Below are positions 6,647 to 12,235 of a stretch of DNA of 12,235 nucleotides, piece by piece. How positions within the stretch are numbered: the stretch's first letter is position 1; each line of letters starts with the position of its first letter. A program made the position numbers and the translations under genes. This stretch comes from Kiloniellales bacterium (GTDB taxonomy: Bacteria > Pseudomonadota > Alphaproteobacteria > Kiloniellales > JAKSDN01): the NCBI GenBank assembly GCA_022360075.1, contig JAKSDN010000351.1, positions 1 through 12,235 of the forward strand. Reading direction: 5' to 3'. The notes beneath the pieces are model-generated. The model made no database searches and was not told the origin of the DNA. It saw only the letters and a list, made by a program, of their open reading frames with translations.

Positions 6647-7588
6647 TTATCGAGACAGCCGGGAACCAAGATTCGTTGCTTCCGCCTCACACACCTCCCC
6701 GCAAACATCGCCCAGGAACCGCCCCAGCAGCGGATCGAAGCGCTCCGGCGCCTCGAAGAAGGGCGCGTGGCCGAGGCCGTCGAAGATGTGGATGCGGCCG
6801 TCCCAGAGGTTACGGTACGTGAGGCCTTCGAGATAGCCGTTGTCGACGAAGGGCTCGGCGCTGCCGGAGACGACGGCGAGCGGGACCGGGCTGTGCGCGG
6901 CGGCGCGGCGCTGGTCGTGGCCTTGGCCGGCGAGGAAGGCTTCGACCATGATCCGCCGGGCGCGACCGTCGGTGCAGCGGATGGCGGCCTGGTGGAAGGC
7001 CGGGATGGCGGTGCCGCGGCCGTAGAGCAGGGGCGCGTAGGCGGCGGCCTCGGCCTCGGAAAGGCTCTCGCGGCCGGCGTAGTCGATCTCGGGGCCGGGC
7101 TGGAAGCCCTCGGCCGCGGCCTTCTCGCCGCGGCCCACCGGCGGCGTGCCGACGATCATCAGGCCGGCGAGCGCGGTGCCGCGGCCGAGCAGCTCCAGCC
7201 CGATATGGCCGCCGAGCGACCAGCCGAGCAGCACCGGGCGCTCGAGGCTCAGGGCCGCCATCAGCTCGACGGCCAGATCGGCGTAGCCGGTCATCGTATA
7301 GCTCCGCGCGGGCGAGGGCGCGTCGTCCGAGCGGCCGTGGCCGGGCAGGTCGAAGGCGATCAGGCGATAGCGATGGCCGAGCGGCCCGGCCATCTGGTGC
7401 AGGAAGGCTTCCTTGCAGGACGAGTTGCCGTGGATCAGCAGCACCGCCGGCCCGTCGCTCTCGGTCTCGATCAGGGCGATCTTGCCGTGACGGCTCGGCA
7501 GCCATCGGAACCGCAGCCCCGCCGCCTCGCGGCGTCGGATGAGGGTGACGTTGCCGGCGAACGGGCGGTGGATCTGCGCGCTGGTCAT
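6647..7588 (-). CDS. alpha/beta hydrolase, probable AidH-like AHL lactonase
   Basis: This 313-residue enzyme probably opens the lactone ring of acyl-homoserine lactones and so switches off the signal made by the LuxI nearby. The fold is clear: oxyanion segment HGNSS (53-57), strand DLPGHGRSDDA, nucleophile elbow GWSLGGH with S124, and catalytic H274 in GLGHAPF. The acid position is E245 in SGSAEPFVD; AidH, as I recall it, also uses Glu (S102, E219, H248) and has equivalents of N55 and Y184 at a constant offset of 22-26 residues. Segments such as TDGRARRIM and NLW-G-HI also match my memory of AidH. The N-terminus is about 22 residues longer. GGAG lies nine bases ahead of the ATG. The gene is divergent from luxR. 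Activity is inferred from similarity and context; another esterase role is possible. Confidence 0.8.
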   Translation of the reverse strand: MTSAQIHRPFAGNVTLIRRREAAGLRFRWLPSRHGKIALIETESDGPAVLLIHGNSSCKEAFLHQMAGPLGHRYRLIAFDLPGHGRSDDAPSPARSYTMTGYADLAVELMAALSLERPVLLGWSLGGHIGLELLGRGTALAGLMIVGTPPVGRGEKAAAEGFQPGPEIDYAGRESLSEAEAAAYAPLLYGRGTAIPAFHQAAIRCTDGRARRIMVEAFLAGQGHDQRRAAAHSPVPLAVVSGSAEPFVDNGYLEGLTYRNLWDGRIHIFDGLGHAPFFEAPERFDPLLGRFLGDVCGEVCEAEATNLGSRLSR

Positions 7589-7700
7589 GCTGCCGGGCTC
7601 CCTGTGCCGCGTCTGTATCCTGTCGATTCCGCGCCGCCGCGCCAGGCGGTGGCGAAAATTGTCATGATTGGCGGTTCTAGCGCTTGTTCATCGGCTTCGC

Positions 7701-7720
7701 GCCTGGCCAAATGGCTAGGT
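7701..7720. promoter_or_regulatory. candidate lux box between lactonase and luxR
   Basis: GCCTGGCCAAATGGCTAGGT is a near-perfect palindrome: CCTGGCC and GGCTAGG match as inverted arms with one mismatch across four bases. It agrees at 15 of 20 positions with the box ahead of luxI. Being palindromic it could serve either gene. Read leftward, TAGAAC (7679-7674) stands at the distance expected for a -10 element if the box is centred near -42, which favours control of the lactonase. Confidence 0.65.
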
Positions 7721-7771
7721 GGGCCGCCGAGGCTCGGTCTCGGGGCCTATGCGGCCGCAGGAAGGGGATTG

Positions 7772-7800
7772 GACTTTTTACTCCTACCTTCGGCCTATAC
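7772..7800 (+). promoter_or_regulatory. possible luxR promoter (TATACA box)
   Basis: In the AT-richer stretch ahead of luxR, TATACA (about 7796-7801) resembles a -10 element, with TTTTTA or TTGGAC upstream as imperfect -35 candidates at non-ideal spacing. The evidence is weak and rests on composition and position. Confidence 0.25.
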
Positions 7801-7857
7801 ATGCGGTATTGTCGCGCTAGGTAAAGAACCGGGGGGCGGCAGCTTTACTGGGTGGGC

Positions 7858-8670
7858 ATGAGAACCACAGTCGGAGAGGGTCGAGGGCCGGACCTCGTGC
7901 CGATTCGCGTGCGCCGGCTTAGCCACGCGGAGAGCCGGGGCGCGGTGTCGGTCCAAGACTACGAGAGGCGGCTCGGCGAGGCCGAGAGCCTCTGCGCCAT
8001 TCGACGTCTGCTCGAAGAGGTCCTGGCCTGCTACGGCTTCGAGCACTTCGCCTACGTCGTCATCCGCTTGCCGGCCGGCCGGCCGGTGGCCCGCTACCTG
8101 AGCTGCTATCCTGAGGAGTGGATCCAGCGCTACCGCCAGATGGACTACGAGTACGTCGATCCGGTCTTCACCAAGGCGGCCCTGTCCGTCATGCCCTTCC
8201 GCTGGGACGAGCTGATGCCCGACTTCCTGGCGACCGAGCGGCGGCAGATGCTCTACAACGAATCCAAGGATATCGGTGTCGCGCCGGTCGGCATGACCGT
8301 GCCTTTGCACGGGCCGGAGAGCGGCATCGCCGCCCTGCACATGACCGGCCGGCTGAGCCCCTCGGAGATGGACGAGGTCTGGAACGTCCATCGCTTCACG
8401 CTGAGCGCGCTCGCGGTGGTCACCCACGACTCGATCCTGCGCGTGGCGAGCATCCAGGGCTCCTTCAACCCGGTCGAGCTGACCGATCGCGAGCGCGAGT
8501 GCCTGACCTGGACGTCGAAAGGCAAGAGCGTCTCGGAGATCGGCGAGATCCTCAAGATCTCCACCGCGACGGTGAAGTTCCACCTGCGCAACGCCTCGGA
8601 GAAGCTCGATACCTACTCCAAACACCACGCCGCGGTGAGGGCCGTGGTGCTGGGTCTGATCATGCCCTGA
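7858..8670 (+). CDS. luxR: LuxR-family quorum-sensing receptor/regulator
   Basis: This transcription factor binds an acyl-homoserine lactone and regulates target promoters. In numbering from the GTG at 7852, the N-terminal autoinducer-binding domain has all six signature residues: W90, Y94, D103, P104, W118 and G147. The C-terminal HTH has E214, L218 and G224 (LTDRERECLTW, then GKSVSEIGEILKISTATVKF). It is therefore a canonical receptor, not a ligand-less solo. The start is uncertain. ATG 7858 is given as the outer limit, but GTG 7945 has GGAGAG ten bases upstream and yields 241 residues, close to TraR length, with the first Trp at 59. I consider 7945 the likelier true start. luxI follows 174 bases later in the same direction. 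Confidence 0.93.
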   Translation: MRTTVGEGRGPDLVPIRVRRLSHAESRGAVSVQDYERRLGEAESLCAIRRLLEEVLACYGFEHFAYVVIRLPAGRPVARYLSCYPEEWIQRYRQMDYEYVDPVFTKAALSVMPFRWDELMPDFLATERRQMLYNESKDIGVAPVGMTVPLHGPESGIAALHMTGRLSPSEMDEVWNVHRFTLSALAVVTHDSILRVASIQGSFNPVELTDRERECLTWTSKGKSVSEIGEILKISTATVKFHLRNASEKLDTYSKHHAAVRAVVLGLIMP

Positions 8671-8764
8671 GCCGAGTCGGCCGGGGCTTCCTGCCCGCCG
8701 ATCGGACCAACATAATCCCGCTTCTCTAGCTCCTTACTCCCGCTAACTGAAGTCATTCCAGGCG

Positions 8765-8784
8765 ACCTGACCGCTTGGCTAGGT
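8765..8784 (+). promoter_or_regulatory. candidate lux box of the luxI operon
   Basis: ACCTGACCGCTTGGCTAGGT has ACCTG/AGGT ends and CC/GG inner pairs in the symmetric arrangement of LuxR-type sites, centred about 70 bases ahead of the luxI ATG. It shares 15 of 20 positions, and the downstream CGAGGCT, with the box at 7701-7720. If centred at -42.5, transcription would begin near 8817 and give a 28-base leader. Confidence 0.68.
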
Positions 8785-8844
8785 GACGCTCGAGGCTGAT
8801 TTCCGTCTCATGGCCGCGTCTTTGGGCGACGCGAAAGTGGGACG

Positions 8845-9486
8845 ATGCTCGAGGTCGTGACACCGGATCTCTCTCCGCTCTACCGCCAGGAACTGCGCGA
8901 CATGTTTCGTCTCCGCGCGCGCGTGTTCGGCGACCGGCTCGGCTGGCAGGTCGAGGTCCGCGACGGCGAAGAGCGCGATGAATTCGACGATCAGGGGCCG
9001 GTCTATCTGCTCGCGCTCGACGACGAGCGGCGGGTGATCGGCGCCTCACGGCTGCTGCCGACGAGCCGGCCGCACATGCTGGGTGAGGTCTTCTCGGTGC
9101 TTCTGGAAGACCGCTCGCCGCTCTGCGACCCGAGAGTCCTGGAGTGGAGCAAGCTCGCCATCGATTGCAGTGCCGGCAAGAGCGGCGGCTTGGCCAGCGT
9201 GCGCCGGCTGACCCGCGCGTTCTTCTGCGGCGTCGCGGAATACAGCCTGCTCAACGGCTTCCACGACGTGGTCACGGTCTACGACGCCCGCATCCTGCGC
9301 CTGCTGCCGCGCATCGGCTGCGCGGCCGTTTGGCAGAGCCGGCCGTACCGCATCGGCGAGCAGCCGGCCTATGCCGCGCGCTTCGAGGTGACTGCCTTCC
9401 TGCTGGAACGCCTTCGCAACGCTTGCGGTTTGAGCGGCACGGTCTTCCGGCAGATGCAGACCGAGGAGCCTTCCAAGGCGGCCTGA
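8845..9486 (+). CDS. luxI: LuxI-family acyl-homoserine-lactone synthase
   Basis: The enzyme makes an acyl-homoserine lactone from S-adenosylmethionine and an acyl donor (acyl-ACP or acyl-CoA) in the cytoplasm. The family's invariant residues are at their usual positions: R24, F28, W34, D45, D48, R69, F83 and E100 (VLEWSKLAID). The length of 213 residues is normal. The C-terminal half (VRRLTRAFFCGVAEYSLLNGF, seen in parts) matches the acyl-chain pocket region. The chain length cannot be read from sequence. A candidate lux box lies upstream, so positive feedback by the neighbouring LuxR is likely. The ribosome site (GTGGGA) is weak. It heads a probable operon with the next three genes. Confidence 0.96.
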   Translation: MLEVVTPDLSPLYRQELRDMFRLRARVFGDRLGWQVEVRDGEERDEFDDQGPVYLLALDDERRVIGASRLLPTSRPHMLGEVFSVLLEDRSPLCDPRVLEWSKLAIDCSAGKSGGLASVRRLTRAFFCGVAEYSLLNGFHDVVTVYDARILRLLPRIGCAAVWQSRPYRIGEQPAYAARFEVTAFLLERLRNACGLSGTVFRQMQTEEPSKAA

Positions 9487-9532
9487 CGGGACGAATACGG
9501 GCCGAAAAAAGACTGAATCGAGGAGCTGGGCG

Positions 9533-9832
9533 ATGGCAAAGGACGGCGACGAAGGAAGCAAGGAAACCTGGCAGCGCGACCTGGGCAACCTGCTGGCGCT
9601 GATCGAGTACGCCAAGGCGGAGGCGCTGCGCCTGCGGATCCCGACCGCGCCGGCGCTCCTGGCCGCGGCGATGGAGGATATCGAGGAGGCCTTGGTCGCC
9701 TCGCTCGGCCCGGCGCCGGACCCCGAGACCCGCCAGGCCGCCAAGGCTCGCAAGGCCCCCAAGGCCGAAGTCATCCGGCTCGCCGATCGGGCCTCGTTCA
9801 AGCGCCGGCGGCGCGGCAAGTTCATCAACTGA
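9533..9832 (+). CDS. small protein in the luxI operon, acidic helical N-half and basic tail
   Basis: This 99-residue protein has no domain I can name. Residues 11-56 look alpha-helical (DLGNLLALIEYAKAEALRLR, then ALLAAAMEDIEEALVA). A proline break follows near 60-64, and the tail from about 68 is rich in Lys/Arg and ends in FKRRRRGKFIN. It has a strong GAGGAG ribosome site seven bases from the ATG, 46 bases after luxI, and the P450 gene begins 18 bases downstream. Small genes after luxI are known elsewhere: cinS after cinI in Rhizobium acts as an anti-repressor. I see no clear sequence relation to CinS, so a regulatory role is only a positional guess. The basic tail would fit nucleic acid or membrane binding. 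Confidence 0.82.
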   Translation: MAKDGDEGSKETWQRDLGNLLALIEYAKAEALRLRIPTAPALLAAAMEDIEEALVASLGPAPDPETRQAAKARKAPKAEVIRLADRASFKRRRRGKFIN

Positions 9833-9850
9833 AGGCGGGAGCCCGCAGGC

Positions 9851-11227
9851 ATGGTCTCGCTGCAGATCCCCCTCGACGACGAGCGCTTTGTCGGCTCCAG
9901 GGTTCCGCGCTTGAAGGGGACGCCGGTCCTGGGCGTGCTTCCGGCCGTGCGGCGCGATCCCCTCGGCTTCTTCGTGCGCACGGCCGCGCGCTTCGACGAA
10001 GCCGTTCAACTCGAGTTCGGGGTGCAGCGCTTCGTGATGCTGAACCGGCCCGAGTACATTCGCCACGTCTTCCAGGACAACCACGCGAACTATCGCAAGA
10101 GCAAGTTCTACGGCCCCCTCAAGCCGATCCTGGGCGAGGGCATCTTCCTCTCCGAAGGCGAGACCTGGCTGCGCCAGCGCCGCACGGCGGCCAAGGGTTT
10201 CCAGGGCGTCGAGCTGCGCGGGATGCTCGACCCGATGCTCGCCGCCACCGACGACATGATGGCGCGCTGGGACGTCACCATGCGGCTTGGCGAACCGCTC
10301 GACATCGTGCGCGAAATGATGCGCTTGACCCTCGACGTCGTGCTGCGCTGCCTCCTGTCCGTCCGGCTCGACGACGAACACGGCACGGTCTTCGAGTCCT
10401 TGACCACGCTGCTGCGCGACGCGGAGCGAAGGGTCTGGTCGATCGCCGACCTGCCGCCCTGGGTGCCGACGCCGGCGCGGCGCGACTGCGCCAGGGCGCT
10501 CGCGCGGCTCGATCACTTCGCCGAGACCGTGATCGCCGAGCGCCTCGCTTCCACGGCCCCTCACGACGACCTTTTGCAAAGGCTGGTCGAGGCCTACCGC
10601 GAAGGGACGCTGCCGCGGAGCGTCCTGCGCGACCAGGTGCTGTCCTTCATCCTGGCCGGCCACGAGACGACGGCGAATGCGCTCGCCTGGACCTTCTTCC
10701 TTCTGTCCAAGCATGCCGGCTGCGCGCGTCGTGCCAAGCTCGAGATCGATGCGCTGCTGGGCAAGGCCGCGCCGCGCTTCGACCAGCTCGCCGAGCTCGG
10801 CTACACGCGGCAGGCCTTCGACGAGGCGCTACGGCTCTACCCGCCGGTCTGGACCCTTTCCCGCACGCCGATCGAAGACGATCGGATCGGCGATCTCAGA
10901 ATTCCGGCCGGGACGCCCGTGCAGCTCTGTGCCTTCGCGGTCCATCGGCGGACCGGGCTTTGGCGCAACCCGGAAGCTTACGATCCCGACCGCTTCGGCG
11001 CCGAGCGCGCGCGTCAGATCCCGCGCTACGCCTATTTCCCGTTCGGCGGCGGGCCGCGCGTATGCCTCGGCGCCCGCTTCGCCACCATAGAGGCCATGGT
11101 CGTGCTGGCCATGGTTCTACGGCGTTTCGCCCTGGAGGTGGTGCCCGGCCAGCGGGTCGAGCCCGAGCCAATGATCACGCTTCGGCCGCGCGATCCCTTG
11201 CTGATGAGCCTGCGCGAAGCGGGCTAG
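9851..11227 (+). CDS. soluble cytochrome P450
   Basis: This 458-residue haem monooxygenase has all P450 signatures: C-helix WLRQRR (106-111), oxygen-activation AGHETT (269-274), K-helix ExxR (E325-R328), a PERF-like YDPDRF (377-382) and the haem loop FGGGPRVCLG with ligand C405. There is no N-terminal membrane anchor, and no fused reductase, so it needs partner redox proteins not seen here. The family type (FGGGPR.C.G, AGHETT) is that of bacterial fatty-acid or terpenoid hydroxylases; the substrate is unknown. It lies 18 bases after the small gene and 9 bases before the MFS gene, within the luxI operon, so expression should follow quorum. Oxidising an exported metabolite, or the AHL acyl chain itself, are both conceivable. 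Confidence 0.95.
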   Translation: MVSLQIPLDDERFVGSRVPRLKGTPVLGVLPAVRRDPLGFFVRTAARFDEAVQLEFGVQRFVMLNRPEYIRHVFQDNHANYRKSKFYGPLKPILGEGIFLSEGETWLRQRRTAAKGFQGVELRGMLDPMLAATDDMMARWDVTMRLGEPLDIVREMMRLTLDVVLRCLLSVRLDDEHGTVFESLTTLLRDAERRVWSIADLPPWVPTPARRDCARALARLDHFAETVIAERLASTAPHDDLLQRLVEAYREGTLPRSVLRDQVLSFILAGHETTANALAWTFFLLSKHAGCARRAKLEIDALLGKAAPRFDQLAELGYTRQAFDEALRLYPPVWTLSRTPIEDDRIGDLRIPAGTPVQLCAFAVHRRTGLWRNPEAYDPDRFGAERARQIPRYAYFPFGGGPRVCLGARFATIEAMVVLAMVLRRFALEVVPGQRVEPEPMITLRPRDPLLMSLREAG

Positions 11228-11236
11228 GCGGAGACC

Positions 11237-12235
11237 ATGAGCGCCGCTTTCGCCGTCGTTCTGACTTCCTTGGTGGGCTTGGCGCTGATCTACCCGCTGT
11301 TGCCTTTCCTCGCGCTGGCGCTTGGTGCGAGCCCTCTGGCGGTCGCCGCGCTGCTGGCGGTCGACACGCTGGTCACGCTGCTGATCGCGCCGTTCTGGGG
11401 CTACCTCAGCGATGTCGTCGGCCGCCGGCCGCTGCTGTTGCTGGCGCTGGCTCTCGCGACGCTGTCTTATCCCATGCTCGCGATCGCGGACAGCATCGCG
11501 CTCCTTTTCGCCTCCCGCGCGCTGGCCGGGCTTGGCCTCGGCGCCCTGCCGGTTCTGACCGCCTACGTCGCCGATCGCACCAGCCACCGCGGTCGCCTGG
11601 CAGGTGTCGCGGGCGTGAACGCGGCCTACAGCTTCGCCTTCGTGATCGGGCCGCTGCTCCTTCTGCTGTCCTATGACCCGGTCTCGGCCGACGTGACGCT
11701 GCCGGTCGCCCTCGCGATGCTCGTGGGCCTCGCATCTTTCCTGCTGGCCGCCTGGGGGCTCGACTATCGCTCGCTCGGCTCGCCGCGCGGGAACTGGGCC
11801 GCGGCCTCGATCGGTTGGTTCGGCCTCGGCGGCGGGCTTCGCAGACCCTGGGCCGCGCCGCTCTGGACGATCACGGCCTTCGCCCTGGTCTATGCGATCA
11901 TCGACGGGACGCTCGGAGTCTGGGCGAAGGCCCGACTCGCCTGGACGCCCCACGAGCTTTCGATCGCCTTTCTTTTCGCCGGGGCCGCGGCGGGCCTGGC
12001 GCAGATCTTCGTGGTCGTGCCAGCGTGCCGGCGCTGGGGCGAGCGCGCGGTCGCCGGTTGGTCCGGCGCGGCGATGCTGGCCGGGCTCATGCTCCTCGCG
12101 CTGCTGCCGACGAGCCTCAACGCCTATCTGGCCATGGCCCTGCTGGGCGCCGGCGTGGCGAGCGGCTGCTCCTGCCTGACCAGTCTCGTCAGCAAAACGG
12201 CGCCGTCCGACTCGCAAGGCCTCGCCATGGGCATG
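11237..12235 (+). CDS. MFS transporter, truncated by the window end
   Basis: The reading frame is open from the ATG at 11237 to the last base (333 codons) with no stop, so the 3' end lies outside. The start follows the P450 stop by 9 bases and has GGAG just upstream. The protein is almost entirely hydrophobic with about ten membrane helices in view. Motif A, GYLSDVVGRR (55-64), lies between helices 2 and 3, and a motif C-like segment ending VIGPLLLL (about 136-143) is in helix 5. This pattern fits TetA-like drug:proton antiporters of the DHA1 type. As the last visible gene of the luxI operon it probably exports the P450 product or a related compound. Confidence 0.92.
   Translation, partial: MSAAFAVVLTSLVGLALIYPLLPFLALALGASPLAVAALLAVDTLVTLLIAPFWGYLSDVVGRRPLLLLALALATLSYPMLAIADSIALLFASRALAGLGLGALPVLTAYVADRTSHRGRLAGVAGVNAAYSFAFVIGPLLLLLSYDPVSADVTLPVALAMLVGLASFLLAAWGLDYRSLGSPRGNWAAASIGWFGLGGGLRRPWAAPLWTITAFALVYAIIDGTLGVWAKARLAWTPHELSIAFLFAGAAAGLAQIFVVVPACRRWGERAVAGWSGAAMLAGLMLLALLPTSLNAYLAMALLGAGVASGCSCLTSLVSKTAPSDSQGLAMGM

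Noticed and set aside
6599..7861. A 420-codon plus-strand frame opposite the lactonase
   Set aside because: Composition is the Gly/Ala/Arg-rich pattern of an antisense shadow in high-GC DNA, while the minus strand has a complete hydrolase.
7795..8628. A 277-codon minus-strand frame opposite luxR
   Set aside because: luxR on the plus strand has all family residues; this frame has none that I recognise.
9272..10714. A 480-codon minus-strand frame opposite luxI, the small gene and the P450
   Set aside because: It crosses three well supported genes and their gaps and has a low-complexity, Arg/Gly/His-rich translation.
11117..12217. A 366-codon minus-strand frame opposite the MFS gene
   Set aside because: It is Arg/Gln/Gly-rich, the usual antisense image of hydrophobic membrane helices; the plus strand carries a clear MFS protein.

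Overview
The window joins two unlike pieces of DNA at a tRNA gene. GC content is high, and the families present (P4-type integrase in a tRNA, LuxI/LuxR, an AidH-like hydrolase, a repeat built on CCTCATGCTGAGG) point to an alphaproteobacterium, possibly Rhodospirillales-like. That placement is inference; nothing in the window fixes the taxon.

Bases 1 to about 6290 are the right end of an integrated mobile element. Its genes run leftward on the minus strand: a tyrosine integrase, a hypothetical protein overlapping the integrase stop, an AlpA-like regulator, a small protein, a DEAH-type SF2 helicase, a zinc-finger/Toprim primase, a winged-helix protein and a small basic protein. The helicase, primase and winged-helix genes are tightly spaced or overlap (TTGA and ATGA junctions). 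They are followed by five GTCGCAT iterons with near-symmetric spacing and three hairpins, a good candidate for the element's replication origin. No capsid or conjugation genes are visible. The content resembles a P4-like satellite or an integrative mobilisable element, but the left end lies outside the window.

Bases 6286-6333 are the 3' part of a tRNA-Pro(GGG) with no 5' half. This is the distal attachment site (attR), and the tRNA's own terminator follows it. Between the integrase and this site lie a tandem 11-bp repeat and a pair of inverted 19-bp arms, probable integrase or excisionase sites. An inverted pair of REP-like units lies at 6422-6532.

Bases 6647-12235 are chromosomal and hold a quorum-sensing locus. 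A LuxR receptor is followed by LuxI (acyl-homoserine-lactone synthase), a 99-residue basic-tailed protein, a cytochrome P450 and an MFS exporter cut by the window end, all on the plus strand. Divergent from luxR is an alpha/beta hydrolase that closely resembles the AHL lactonase AidH, including the unusual Glu in the catalytic triad. Two related 20-bp palindromes, one between the lactonase and luxR and one before luxI, look like lux boxes. Synthesis, sensing and probable degradation of the signal therefore sit together, with an oxidase and an exporter in the synthase operon. This is the most interesting part of the window.
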